NCBI RefSeq assembly: GCF_019042215.1
Contig: NZ_JAHQCS010000079.1
Coordinates: 28,702-92,701, forward strand
Length of the DNA: 64,000 bases
Reading direction: 5' to 3'
DNA from: Evansella tamaricis
Lineage (GTDB): Bacteria; Bacillota; Bacilli; Bacillales; Salisediminibacteriaceae
Shown here: piece after piece, positions 8,646-17,262 of the stretch
Position numbering within the stretch: position 1 is the stretch's first letter
Layout: each line of letters starts with the position of its first letter
Notes under the pieces: generated by a model
The model's input: only the letters and a program-made list of their open reading frames with translations
Databases searched by the model: none
What the model was told of the DNA's origin: nothing
Program-made: the position numbers and the translations under genes

Positions 8646-9905
8646 TTAGTCTATTGCAGGTTTATTTACTTTTTCTGGGATTGAAATGGTAAATGTTGTT
8701 CCAATGTTCAGTTTGCTATTTACCTTTATCTCTCCCTTCATTACTTTCACAATACGGAAAGCAACCATTGTTCCTAATCCAGTACCCTTTTCTTTATTTG
8801 TGAAAAAAGGCACTCCTAGACGGGCAATTTGTTCAGGTGTCATTCCTACACCAGTATCTGTAAGCTGAATAATTATTTTATTTCCTTCTTTGTTTACTTT
8901 AAACTGTAGCTCTCCCCCATTTTCCATTGCCTCTATTGCATTTTTCGATAAATTAATCATACATTGATGAAATTGCTCTTTGTTTCCAAAAATATAGCTT
9001 TCGTTAATGAGAACCTCTTTTGTAATAGATACACTTTGCATTAACGCAAAAGGCTGCATCACATCCACAACATAGTTTACTTCATCGTTAACATTTAATA
9101 ATTCCATTTCAACATTTACAGGAGGTTTTGCAAAAGTAAGATAATCTGTAATAATCGATTCAGCACGATCCAATTCCCTTAAAGACAAATCTAAATAGGT
9201 CTTCTTTTTCTCATTATCAATATTCTGGTTTTTAAGTAACTGGAGAAAGCCTCGCGTAACAGTTAATGGATTGCGAATTTCATGAGAAATACTAGCCGAC
9301 ATTTCACTAATACTTTTTAATTTTTCATTATGATAAAGTTGCTTTTTCATTCTATCAATGGAAATTAAATATTCAAGAAAATAAACAGAAAATCCCATTG
9401 TTAATACCTGTGTGATAACAAAGGAAAATAATAAGAGAATTGGAGCATGAAAGATAAAACCAAAAATGGTATGACACGTAATTAAACTAAAAATGGCAAC
9501 AAATCCAACCAAAGCCATCGTACCACTACATTTTGTTTTGAGAGAATAGGTTTGATATCTTCGTATTAAAAAAATTAGTAGAATGAGCAATACGATAGTA
9601 CTGTCGAACATGAATATATAAAATCCTGCGCCACCTATAAAAAAACGGTAAATGAAGATGATAAAATATAGGGAAATAGCAACTTTTTTTCCCCCGTAAA
9701 GGCCGCCTAACACAAATGGTACATACCTTAAATCAAACAAATGGCCTTCAAAGTTTCCAATTGGGAAACTCATACATAGTATGATTGAGATACTTAAAAC
9801 AGTAGTAAGTATAATGTTTTTGTACTTTTGATTTAGATTTATTAAAAATATTTGAAAAAAGATTGGTAGTAGAACAAATAGTATATTGGTAAGGAGATTT
9901 TCCAT
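8646..9905 (-). CDS. Membrane sensor histidine kinase, KinB-like
   Basis: The N-terminal ~185 residues form about six membrane helices of the 5TMR_LYT type. The HisKA dimerisation box ISEMSASISHEIRNPLTVTR holds the phospho-accepting His at about residue 213. The HATPase domain shows the N box NLSKNAIEAMENGG, G1 DTGVGMT, F box FFTNKEKGTGLG and a terminal VNSKLNIGTTFTISIP. The architecture is that of Bacillus sporulation kinases such as KinB, which feed the Spo0F phosphorelay. No response regulator is adjacent, as expected for an orphan kinase. The ATG at 9905, preceded by AGGTG, is favoured over an earlier GTG. Confidence 0.88.
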   Translation of the reverse strand: MENLLTNILFVLLPIFFQIFLINLNQKYKNIILTTVLSISIILCMSFPIGNFEGHLFDLRYVPFVLGGLYGGKKVAISLYFIIFIYRFFIGGAGFYIFMFDSTIVLLILLIFLIRRYQTYSLKTKCSGTMALVGFVAIFSLITCHTIFGFIFHAPILLLFSFVITQVLTMGFSVYFLEYLISIDRMKKQLYHNEKLKSISEMSASISHEIRNPLTVTRGFLQLLKNQNIDNEKKKTYLDLSLRELDRAESIITDYLTFAKPPVNVEMELLNVNDEVNYVVDVMQPFALMQSVSITKEVLINESYIFGNKEQFHQCMINLSKNAIEAMENGGELQFKVNKEGNKIIIQLTDTGVGMTPEQIARLGVPFFTNKEKGTGLGTMVAFRIVKVMKGEIKVNSKLNIGTTFTISIPEKVNKPAID

Positions 9906-10130
9906 AATTAGCACCTAATTTCCTGTAATTATCCAACCATTTTTTCAAACGGTTCTTTAATAATAGTTTTCAAGAAAACCAACTATACACGAGATTATGT
10001 GTTATGCTAATATAAAGCATCACTGTTATCTATTTATAATTTTTTAGGGCTTTCTATATTGGTATTTTTTAACACCATTCAAATTATATATTCTGCAAAT
10101 TATTTTATATTAGAATTTTTTCAATATATA

Positions 10131-10162
10131 GAATGTGACCAATTTAGTCACATTCTTTTTAT
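10131..10162 (+). terminator. Hairpin with T run in the kinase-XRE intergenic gap
   Basis: GAATGTGAC (10131-10139) and GTCACATTC (10147-10155) form a 9 bp stem followed by TTTTTAT. It sits between divergent genes, upstream of the XRE-PAS gene, so it may be an attenuator or a leftover terminator. The rest of 9906-10217 is AT-rich promoter DNA without a gene. Confidence 0.6.
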
Positions 10163-10217
10163 CTACTAGCTTACATATCAGTGAAAATATAATTTATTCT
10201 AAAGGGGAAGTCATATA

Positions 10218-10739
10218 TTGAAAAAAAGACAATGGTTAACTTATTTGCGAGAAACAAAAAATCTGTCTCAATCACAAGTCGCTTCATTAGTATTTATTGA
10301 CCGCTCATACTATACATATATTGAAAGCGGCAAACGCACACCAAGTCTAACTATTGCAAAAAGAATTTCAGAAGTCTTAGGTTTTCATTACTCACAATTT
10401 GAGATTGATCGTCGTCCATTCGAATTTGTCCTCGAAAGCTCACCTATCTCACTTGCCATTAGTGATATACATTCACGCTACACATGGGTTCATAATCCTC
10501 CAGAAGGCCTTGACCCCATATCTTCCTTAGGAAAAACTGACAGTGAACTTTTTCGTATTGAGGGGGTCAGAGAATTAATAGACATAAAAGAAGGGGTATT
10601 ACTAGAAGAATTTGCAATCAATAAAGTTATTAATATTGCATTTGAAGGAATTAGTATTAGTTTCAATGTTTTAGCAAAACCACTATACATAAAGAATATG
10701 GAAATGGTTGGTATTTCAACAATCCTAACGAAAGCATAA
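10218..10739 (+). CDS. XRE-type regulator with C-terminal PAS-like sensor domain
   Basis: The 173-residue protein begins at a TTG (AAAGGGGAAG eight bases upstream). Residues about 6-60 form an XRE helix-turn-helix (LRETKNLSQSQVASLVFIDR, YTYIESGKRTPSLTIAKRIS). Residues about 65-173 look like a PAS fold: ISDIHSRYTWVHNP, then IGKTD-like LGKTDSELF, then strands ending MVGISTILTKA. PAS domains of this form sense small molecules or redox state. A DNA-binding XRE domain fused directly to PAS is less common than kinase-PAS fusions. It stands alone; the kinase upstream is divergent. Confidence 0.78.
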   Translation: MKKRQWLTYLRETKNLSQSQVASLVFIDRSYYTYIESGKRTPSLTIAKRISEVLGFHYSQFEIDRRPFEFVLESSPISLAISDIHSRYTWVHNPPEGLDPISSLGKTDSELFRIEGVRELIDIKEGVLLEEFAINKVINIAFEGISISFNVLAKPLYIKNMEMVGISTILTKA

Positions 10740-10793
10740 CTATAATCAGGAGGGACGAAAGGACAGGTACTGTCCCTCCGTCCCCGCCTCATT

Positions 10794-11924
10794 TCACGAA
10801 ACTGGCACTGGTTTTGTTGTTTTCAAATTCTCTTCATACATGTTTTTCATCATATTGGCAATATCTTGATTTGAAATGCTCTTCCCCTCGTACTCTGCTA
10901 TTGCAACTTTCCTCATAACCTCGATATATGCCATCGCTAATGAGGTGGTTAGTATAGATGCCACCGTTCCAGTAATCATCCCGCCAGCAACCGTTCCTAA
11001 ACCAGGGATAAATTTCAAGAGATTCCCAACGATATATCTCCCTAGAAATGTTGCCCCACCACTACCACCTATGGACCCAACTATCCCACTAATTAAGGAC
11101 TTATCTAATGAGATGCCAAATATTGTCGTAATATGTGCTAACATTCCGATTTGAATAGGGACTATTACTGCTGCTTGAGCAAAGGGAACAGGGGTAAAAC
11201 CAGCACCAAATGAACCTGCGATGTATCCAGTAGACCAATTTCGTGCTTCCTTTACTTTTTTATCGATGTCTACCTTTTGCGCATTAATAAAAGACTTTCT
11301 TACCCCTTCAGGCAAAACCTCATACGTTTTACCCACTAACCCTACTAATCCATGTGCCGGTATTACGATATCGGACGTAACTTCATAAGGTTCCGCCAAG
11401 ACGGCTTGTATTCCCCTAACATTAAGATTCATATCTTCAATTTGTTTTTGGAAAACAAGCGCGCTTTTCCCATAACTTTGAGTTAATACAAGTATAACGG
11501 GAACATTGGATGCAAAAGAATTGATTAAATCAATTTCCAAGTCTTCAATTCTATTGGAATTTGCATTGATACAATACCATATCGCATGAATATAGTCTTT
11601 TTCATTACGCTTTAAATATAATTCGTTAATTTTATTGTTTATTTCATCCTTAATTTCTTCTTGAACCTCAGGTTTTAGCTCCAATCCCTTTGTATCATAC
11701 AAACATATTGGAACATCCTCTTTTGATATTTTCCTTAGATGCTGGGTAACAGGTCTACCAATTCCCGTCTCCGCTAAGTTTTCTCTAAAAATATTATTGA
11801 TAAGGGTACTTTTTCCAATGCCTGTCTTTCCTATAATCATGATGTTTACAGGAATCATCTTTTTTAAGTCTTCCCTTGTTTTGTTAAATATTTCCTCAAC
11901 AATATTCGTATCCATACCACTCAA
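10794..11924 (-). CDS. GTPase with DUF697-like membrane-associated C terminus
   Basis: The ~376-residue protein has a dynamin/Era-like GTPase domain: G1 GKTGIGKST (about 33), G3 DTKG (about 76) and G4-like LTQS (about 148). The C-terminal half is rich in glycine and small residues (SIGGSGGATFLGRYIVGN, IPGLGTVAGGMITG) as in the DUF697 domain that inserts in or contacts membranes. The exact role of these stress-associated GTPases is unknown. The start is set at TTG 11924, with GAGGGTG upstream; an ATG (MDTNIVEE) follows three codons later. It converges with the XRE-PAS gene. Confidence 0.72.
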   Translation of the reverse strand: MSGMDTNIVEEIFNKTREDLKKMIPVNIMIIGKTGIGKSTLINNIFRENLAETGIGRPVTQHLRKISKEDVPICLYDTKGLELKPEVQEEIKDEINNKINELYLKRNEKDYIHAIWYCINANSNRIEDLEIDLINSFASNVPVILVLTQSYGKSALVFQKQIEDMNLNVRGIQAVLAEPYEVTSDIVIPAHGLVGLVGKTYEVLPEGVRKSFINAQKVDIDKKVKEARNWSTGYIAGSFGAGFTPVPFAQAAVIVPIQIGMLAHITTIFGISLDKSLISGIVGSIGGSGGATFLGRYIVGNLLKFIPGLGTVAGGMITGTVASILTTSLAMAYIEVMRKVAIAEYEGKSISNQDIANMMKNMYEENLKTTKPVPVS

Positions 11925-12072
11925 AATGCACACCCTCTTTCACATGATCTATCCTTATGTTTCTCAAGTCTACTATTCATACTAATTTAAGATAATCTTC
12001 GACACAAGATGCTATTTCCCCTCTTTTTCTTCACTTTTCGCACAGGATACAGGGACAGGTCAACTGCCTCTC
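11925..12072. other. Intergenic DNA before the phased repeats
   Basis: Upstream DNA of the GTPase gene. A GGGACAGG motif at about 12051 begins the dispersed repeat region. Confidence 0.4.
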
Positions 12073-12212
12073 TATGTTGCTTTTTGTCGAATTCCCTTTT
12101 TATTGGGTACTTTTATCCGATTTTCTTATGTTTTTCTCCGATTTTGATATACATTTCTCCGAATCCAACTAAGAATTACCCGATTTTGACATTCCCCTCT
12201 TCTCTGGGACAA
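12073..12212. repeat. Phased 21-bp dispersed element, copy 1
   Basis: An element of about 140 bp starting TTGCTTTTTGTCGAATTCCC and ending CTTCTCTGGGACA. CCGATTTT or CCGAAT recurs four times at exact 21 bp spacing, two turns of DNA, with T-rich tracts between. It is nearly identical to copies at 12227-12366 and 42945-43075. Confidence 0.88.
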
Positions 12213-12226
12213 GGTACCTGTTCCCT

Positions 12227-12366
12227 ATATGTTGCTTTTTGTCGAATTCCCTTTTTATTGCGTACTTTTATCCGATTTTCTTATGTTTTTCTCCGATTCT
12301 CACAAACATTTCTCCGAATTCAACTAAGAATTACCCGATTTTGACGTTCCCCTCTTCTCTGGGACA
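12227..12366. repeat. Phased 21-bp dispersed element, copy 2
   Basis: This is an immediate tandem partner of the element at 12073-12212, separated by an AAGGTACCTGTTCCC link. The CCGATTTT spacing of 21 bp is kept, while scattered substitutions show that the two have diverged. The remaining DNA to 12615 shows no gene. Confidence 0.88.
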
Positions 12367-12615
12367 AAGGACAAGGTACCTGCCCCCTCTGATTCGAGAA
12401 ATGAGCACTGATTTTTGAACGTTTCATGCGAAAATATATTAAGTACTCTCAAATATAGGGAAGAGGGGTTGTAGGGCTATAACCAATGTTACATCAATTA
12501 TTCCCCCTCCGCTTTCAAATCAAGACCTACGTCCTTTTATAAAACACTACTTCAAATTAAACCTCCTACTAATGCTTTCCATCCCGTTCCCTTTCCTGCA
12601 CTTTTGTTGTTGGGA

Positions 12616-12663
12616 TTGACATTTCATCCTTATGTTATATACTTATATACATAACTATATAAC
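12616..12663 (+). promoter_or_regulatory. Promoter and probable GntR operator of the gntR-ABC operon
   Basis: TTGACA (12616-12621) and TATACT (12638-12643) are separated by 16 bp. An inverted repeat GTTATAT (12634-12640) / ATATAAC (12656-12662) overlaps the -10 and the start point. This fits autoregulation by the GntR repressor encoded just downstream, as in YtrA-type operons (inference). Confidence 0.65.
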
Positions 12664-12705
12664 CATATAACGAATATTAAAATCCAAGAACGGTGGTGAA
12701 TGCTA

Positions 12706-13089
12706 TTGAGCCTAACATTTCATGATAAAAAACCAATTTTTCAGCAAATAAAAGAAATAATAGAAGATCAAATCGTTAAGGATCAGTTACGGGAACATGA
12801 TCAAATCCCCTCTACAACACAGATGGTCCAGTTTTATAAAGTCAATCACATTACGATTTCAAAGGGAATTAACTTACTCGTCGAAGAAGGGATTGTCTAT
12901 AAGAAAAGAGGTGTAGGAATGTTCGTATCGGAAGGGGCAAAGGAACAACTTTTAGAACTGAGAAAAAATGATTTCGCTGACGAATATGTGCTTCCGATGA
13001 TTCAGGAAGCTGAAAAGTTAGGGCTAACAGAGTCAGACATCCAAGAGATAATCATCAAATTGAAAGGACGTGGTACAAGTGAATCTTAA
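12706..13089 (+). CDS. GntR-family repressor, YtrA subgroup
   Basis: The ~127-residue protein has the winged helix of GntR regulators (KKPIFQQIKEIIEDQIVKDQ, then PSTTQMVQFYKVNHITISKG) and the short C-terminal tail of the YtrA subgroup (FVSEGAKEQLLELRKNDFAD). YtrA-type repressors control the ABC transporter genes that follow them. I prefer the TTG at 12706 because GGTGGTG lies eight bases upstream; an ATG six bases earlier sits too close to it. Its 3' end overlaps the ATPase gene, showing translational coupling. Confidence 0.88.
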   Translation: MSLTFHDKKPIFQQIKEIIEDQIVKDQLREHDQIPSTTQMVQFYKVNHITISKGINLLVEEGIVYKKRGVGMFVSEGAKEQLLELRKNDFADEYVLPMIQEAEKLGLTESDIQEIIIKLKGRGTSES

Positions 13090-13960
13090 TGTGGTGGCAA
13101 AAAATATTTCACTGTCATATAAGGGCGTTGAAGCGTTAAAGGACGTTTCATTTACGTTGGAACAAGGAAAAACCTATGGACTAATCGGTAGAAATGGGGC
13201 TGGAAAAACAACACTGCTATCCTTACTCGCATCCTATCGTGAACCCACATCAGGAAGTCTATTCATTGGTGGTGAGGACCCTTTTGAGAATAGAAACATC
13301 ATGCCACATGTGGGTTTTGTCTATGAAACAAATTACAGCGATGAATATGACCCTCCTAGTAGCTATTTTGAGTTTGCGGAAAGGTATCGACCGAATTTTG
13401 ATAGGGGATATGCAGAAGAACTGGCTAGTCGTTTTAAGATCCCATTAAATAAACCCCTTAAGGAGCTATCTAGTGGAAAACAGTCTGCTTTCAATGCAAC
13501 ACTTGGCTTAGCTAGTCGTTCTTCCATTACAATTCTTGATGAAGTATACCTAGCGATGGATGCCCCAACCCGCGACCTATTTTATAAAGAAGTTATTGAG
13601 GAACAAGCGCAACACCCTAGAATTATGATCCTGTCTACACACCTTGTCTCGGAAATGGAATATCTTTTTGACCATGTGCTTATTTTAGATAACGGGAAAC
13701 TTCTAGTGAATGAACCCTTTGACGAATTAGTAAGTAGAGGGGCTGCTGTAACTGGATCATCCAAAGTAGTTGACGAATTTGTGAATGGGATGACAAAACT
13801 AAACAGTCAACAACTGGGTGATACAAAGTCTGTCATGATATATGAAAAACTAAGTGAAAAGCAATGGGCGGAGGCAGAAAGACAAGGATTACAGATTGGT
13901 CCCATTTCTCTGCAGGAATTATTTATTCACTTAACAAAGGAGGAATTAAAAGATGACTAA
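13079..13960 (+). CDS. ABC transporter ATP-binding protein
   Basis: The ~293-residue ATPase shows Walker A GRNGAGKTT (about 38), Q-loop region GFVYETN, signature LSSGKQSA (about 135), Walker B SITILDEVY and H-loop ILSTHLVSEME. It is an exporter-type ATPase with a C-terminal extension, as in YtrB-like proteins. The GTG at 13079 is favoured, with AAAGGA ten bases upstream, and overlaps gntR. It pairs with the permease that follows; the gene ends overlap by 8 bp. The transported compound is unknown; related systems respond to cell-wall antibiotics. Confidence 0.87.
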   Translation: MNLNVVAKNISLSYKGVEALKDVSFTLEQGKTYGLIGRNGAGKTTLLSLLASYREPTSGSLFIGGEDPFENRNIMPHVGFVYETNYSDEYDPPSSYFEFAERYRPNFDRGYAEELASRFKIPLNKPLKELSSGKQSAFNATLGLASRSSITILDEVYLAMDAPTRDLFYKEVIEEQAQHPRIMILSTHLVSEMEYLFDHVLILDNGKLLVNEPFDELVSRGAAVTGSSKVVDEFVNGMTKLNSQQLGDTKSVMIYEKLSEKQWAEAERQGLQIGPISLQELFIHLTKEELKDD

Positions 13961-14678
13961 TGGAACCTCAAACATCGGCAAAATTGCAAAAGATCTATTT
14001 TTCATCCAAATAAAATGGGCACTCTGGTTCATCCCCATTGTCTTTGCTGTTTATCTTATAGTACCTCATTTCGTAAAAGATGTAGCAGAGCTGAACCTAC
14101 ATTTTTTATCGTTCATTTATCAACCAACAAAGATATTTATGTTAGTAATTGGGATCATTACGTCTCTTTATTATCTACCCTACTTTGTTAGTAACGGTAT
14201 CACCCGTAAAGATTATTTTTATGGCGCAGCTATTGGTTCAGCTACAGTTGCATTTGGTATTATGTTTTTGTCCGCAATTTTGGCAGGAATCTTGGAGCTT
14301 ATAGGGGCATTTAGTAACTATCAACCAAGTACCTCCACTATGGAGTTTTTACAATCAACTTCTTCCATATGGATTATTCCAATATTGGTTTACAGTTTCA
14401 TTAGTATAGGATACTATATCTCAGGCTGGATGATCGCACTTGGCTTCTATCGTTTTGGTGGCTGGGGAGGAATGGGGTTCATTCTCGTCGCAATACTATA
14501 TATTAACCTCACCGACCTTATATGGGAGGGGCATGCTTCCCATCCTTTTGGGTGGTTAAATATTCCGTTTCCTGACTTGCCATTACCAGTTTCTCTAATT
14601 GGTGCTTTGATTTTTATTTTGTTAGGTTTTATGGTTATTCGTAAAGTGTCTAAACGAATAACAATAGCAATGGAATAA
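13953..14678 (+). CDS. ABC transporter permease, six-helix type
   Basis: The 241-residue protein has six hydrophobic segments (about 22-42, 60-78, 92-118, 138-162, 172-188 and 210-232) and no soluble domain. It starts MTNGTSNIGKIAKDLF with GGAGG upstream inside the ATPase gene. It is the membrane half of the GntR-regulated ABC transporter and ends at a strong terminator. The YFVSNGITRKDYFYGA segment resembles the conserved motif of ABC-2-like permeases, but its substrate cannot be deduced. Confidence 0.82.
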   Translation: MTNGTSNIGKIAKDLFFIQIKWALWFIPIVFAVYLIVPHFVKDVAELNLHFLSFIYQPTKIFMLVIGIITSLYYLPYFVSNGITRKDYFYGAAIGSATVAFGIMFLSAILAGILELIGAFSNYQPSTSTMEFLQSTSSIWIIPILVYSFISIGYYISGWMIALGFYRFGGWGGMGFILVAILYINLTDLIWEGHASHPFGWLNIPFPDLPLPVSLIGALIFILLGFMVIRKVSKRITIAME

Positions 14679-14684
14679 ATGACA

Positions 14685-14733
14685 AAACGCCAATTCACTT
14701 TCATTCCTTTTTGAAAAGTGGATTGGCGTTTCT
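14685..14733 (+). terminator. Rho-independent terminator of the gntR-ABC operon
   Basis: AAACGCCAATTCACTTT and AAAAGTGGATTGGCGTTT form a 16-17 bp stem around a short loop, followed by CTTT. It lies just past the permease stop codon. Confidence 0.85.
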
Positions 14734-14895
14734 TTATGTTATAACAAACAAAATCAGACTCAAATTGATGAGTTAGGAATGATGTAGACCGTAGTAATCC
14801 CAACGGATAAGACGTGCACGAGTTCCACTTTAGCATCGCCATTCCATAATGGTAATTGTGCTATATCATGAATAGAGTAAAGATTTTTTCTCGAA

Positions 14896-15420
14896 CTACT
14901 TCTTAAACCACACTACCTTATCTCCAGCTTTTTGGGCCTTAAATATGGCACCTAGACTTTCTACGATTTCTGTGGCCTTCCCCATACAGAGCATTCCAAT
15001 ATAATTCTCTCCATACTCTGTTTGATAGAATTTTTCTAACTCAACATCCTCAAAATCTGGATGTGTTAGTTGATAATAGATACATATTCTCAGAAATTCA
15101 TCTTCTGCAGCAACTTCTTCATCACTAGATACATCTGAATGGTAAAGAAATAACTCTTCTGTATCCTTACTCTTCAAGACGCCAAGACCTAAATTTGTAG
15201 CCAGTTCAAAGTTTATTTTATGATTCTCCAAATAGTAGCAGTATTTTACAGCATCTTCATCGAACATTGTTTTCATTATAGATTTAAATTGTTGTCTGTT
15301 TTCCTGAGTTACTGGTTTAATAGGAACATTATCAGCAACAAATCCAAAGCCTGTTACAACCTCAAAATTATCATGAATTCCTTCTATATTATATTGTGTT
15401 AAACCACTCATCTTTTTCAT
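14896..15420 (-). CDS. Hypothetical soluble protein
   Basis: The 174-residue acidic protein starts MKKMSGLTQYNIEGIHDNFE at 15420, where GGAGAGG lies five bases upstream; a longer in-frame start has no such support. It has no signal peptide or membrane helix. Features that stand out are a DVSSDEEVAAEDEF acidic stretch and GENYIGMLCMGKATEIVESL. I do not recognise the family. It is a single minus-strand gene between the ABC operon and the CAP exoprotein. Confidence 0.6.
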   Translation of the reverse strand: MKKMSGLTQYNIEGIHDNFEVVTGFGFVADNVPIKPVTQENRQQFKSIMKTMFDEDAVKYCYYLENHKINFELATNLGLGVLKSKDTEELFLYHSDVSSDEEVAAEDEFLRICIYYQLTHPDFEDVELEKFYQTEYGENYIGMLCMGKATEIVESLGAIFKAQKAGDKVVWFKK

Positions 15421-15747
15421 GGAATCCTCTCCTTGTTTTGGTGATATCATTTTACCTATCTACTTCCCTTTTTCGACAAAAAAATCATTTTTCCTGTATA
15501 ATATCCATATAATCACGAAGGAGGAACTACATGTCCGGGGTTCTGATATCCGAACTGCTTTCTCAACATTCTACGCCCTGGGGGTGGGCACACTGGTCCA
15601 AAACGTGAGCCTTAATACGTTTCGAACTCTATGAAAAATTAAATGAATGGTATTTTACGATATGAGGAAAGAAGTGCATGCCCGTGCGAAGTAAAGCTTT
15701 AAGGCATTGGGGGTCACCTTTTTCCAAAAATGAAGAGGGTGATTTTT
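15421..15747. other. Intergenic stretch with a degraded repeat
   Basis: No gene is supported. About 15575-15605 holds CTGGGGGTGGGCAC and ACTGGTCCAAAACG, resembling the GGTGCCTGTCC / GGGCAGGCAC repeat that ends the next gene. Ribosome site GAGGGTG at 15734 belongs to the CAP gene. Confidence 0.4.
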
Positions 15748-16608
15748 TTGAAAAGCAGATGGTATTTTATTCTACCTGTCGTAGTTGTTATACTCTTCTT
15801 TTATTTAACATCTGAGCAAAAATTAGAAGGAGCAGATGCATCAAAAGAAATGCTAGTTTCTTATCATGTTCAACAAGAGATAACTGTAAAAAGCTATGAT
15901 ATAGATGTTGAAAATATAGGAAGATTTGTAAAACAAAGAGAAGAAGAAAGAAAACGATTAGAGGAAGAAAAACTAGAGCAAGAAAGAAGAGAACAAGAAA
16001 AATTAGACCAGGAAAGACTTGAGCAGGAACGATTGGAGCAAGAACGATTAGAGCAAGAGCGACAGGAAGAAGAAAAAAGGCGTTCAGCAGAACAAAAAAG
16101 ACAGCAAGAACAACAGAAACAAGAGCAAAAGCAACAAAGTAATAACTCAAATACTCAATCTGGTAAACAGCCTAATAATCAAGGAAGTAGTGAATCAAGT
16201 AATCAGCAAAGTACAGCTACTTATCAAGGTATAAATAGCTTTGAAAGAGATGTTGTGAAATATACCAATATCGAAAGAGTTAAGCATGGATTACCAGAAT
16301 TAAAGATGGATAACAAATTAAGTGAAGTAGCATGGTATAAATCACGAGACATGCAAGTTCATGGTTACTTTGACCATACAAGTCCAACATATGGTTCTCC
16401 ATTTGACATGATGAGACATTATGGAGTAAGTTTTACAGCCGCTGGTGAGAATATAGCTGCAGGTTATAGCAGTGCAATGCATGTTGTAGATGCTTGGATG
16501 AATAGTGAAGGTCATAGAAAAAATATATTAGACCCTAATTATACTCATATCGGTGTAGGGTACCTATCAAATGATCATTACTCTACACAAATGTTTATTA
16601 AGAAATAA
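15748..16608 (+). CDS. Membrane-anchored CAP/SCP-domain protein (YkwD-like)
   Basis: The ~286-residue protein starts with a hydrophobic anchor (KSRWYFILPVVVVILFFYL). A charged coiled coil of repeated EQERLEQ units follows (about 65-125), then a Q/N/S-rich linker, and a C-terminal CAP domain (about 165-286). The CAP signature VDAWMNSEGHRKNILDPNY is clear, as is FDHTSPTYGSPF, with the conserved His and Glu residues. These exoproteins are common in spore formers. TTG 15748, seven bases after GAGGGTG, is preferred over ATG 15730. The low-complexity coiled coil may vary in length between strains. Confidence 0.85.
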   Translation: MKSRWYFILPVVVVILFFYLTSEQKLEGADASKEMLVSYHVQQEITVKSYDIDVENIGRFVKQREEERKRLEEEKLEQERREQEKLDQERLEQERLEQERLEQERQEEEKRRSAEQKRQQEQQKQEQKQQSNNSNTQSGKQPNNQGSSESSNQQSTATYQGINSFERDVVKYTNIERVKHGLPELKMDNKLSEVAWYKSRDMQVHGYFDHTSPTYGSPFDMMRHYGVSFTAAGENIAAGYSSAMHVVDAWMNSEGHRKNILDPNYTHIGVGYLSNDHYSTQMFIKK

Positions 16609-16612
16609 TTTG

Positions 16613-16717
16613 AGGTGCCTGTCCGAGCGACCAATTCCTGGGACCCCAGTACATGGGTGGTGCAGAAAACATTCGCACTTTAACACTTTGACGCCCCGGG
16701 GGGCAGGCACTTTTTTC
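16613..16717 (+). terminator. Long hairpin terminator of the CAP gene, part of a dispersed repeat
   Basis: GGTGCCTGTCC (16613-16624) pairs with GGGGGGCAGGCAC (about 16698-16710) and six T's follow. The ~75 bp interior makes this unusually large for a terminator. Similar GTGCCTG / CAGGCAC pieces occur at about 15575 and 47125. Confidence 0.7.
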
Positions 16718-17208
16718 GGTAGGTTTATAAGAAGAGATAGCATTTGAACATGAATACATTTGTAACAAATTGCTCAATATAAAAATTACGTGAAGCATGA
16801 ACTTGACAGGAGAACATCAAACCAAGTGAAGGTATTGTCCACAGGGGCAAACGGGAACCGCCCAGAACCAGTGAAAAAATTTTTCCTTCCAAAGCTCTCT
16901 CTTTATATTTCCCTTTGAAATCTTCAGTCTTTTGATACTGAGCAATTTCATAAAACTCAGCTGTATTTTTACCGAGCTTAAGTATTTTTCTCGCGGCTTT
17001 TCCGGCACACTCATCGTGTAAAAGACACGTCTTTCACTGCTTGAGTACAAAGTAATATTTTTACCTTCAAATCGTCTTTCTCTTGTGCTCATGACTTCTT
17101 CTCTATTAACAGGTTGATATTAAACTATTGTCATATATTCCCTATCAGTTTCTAACCTTATATTATAATCTTTTCCGTTCTTAATAAACAATAATTACAA
17201 ATAAAGCA
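16718..17208. other. Intergenic stretch with a weak minus-strand reading frame
   Basis: A 91-codon minus-strand frame (17092-16817) exists. Its last ~20 codons read a dispersed GGGAACCGCCCAGAACCAGTG repeat, it has only a weak AGAAG before its ATG, and it matches nothing I know. I treat it as doubtful. No other feature is seen. Confidence 0.35.
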
Positions 17209-17246
17209 AAAGCTCCTACCTTAAAACGTGATCCGGTAGGAGCTTT
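17209..17246 (-). terminator. Terminator of the alpha-galactosidase gene
   Basis: AAAGCTCCTACC (17209-17220) and GGTAGGAGCTTT (17235-17246) form a perfect 12 bp stem. Read on the minus strand it is followed by a T-rich stretch, just after the stop codon of the Sip1-like gene. Confidence 0.8.
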
Positions 17247-17262
17247 ATTTACTTCTAGATTC

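Noticed and set aside
15788..16150. Minus-strand frame of 120 codons
   Set aside because: It comes from the coiled-coil coding repeat of the CAP protein read backwards.
16817..17092. Minus-strand frame of 91 codons
   Set aside because: Weak ribosome site, C terminus made of a dispersed repeat, no recognisable family. Listed only as doubtful.
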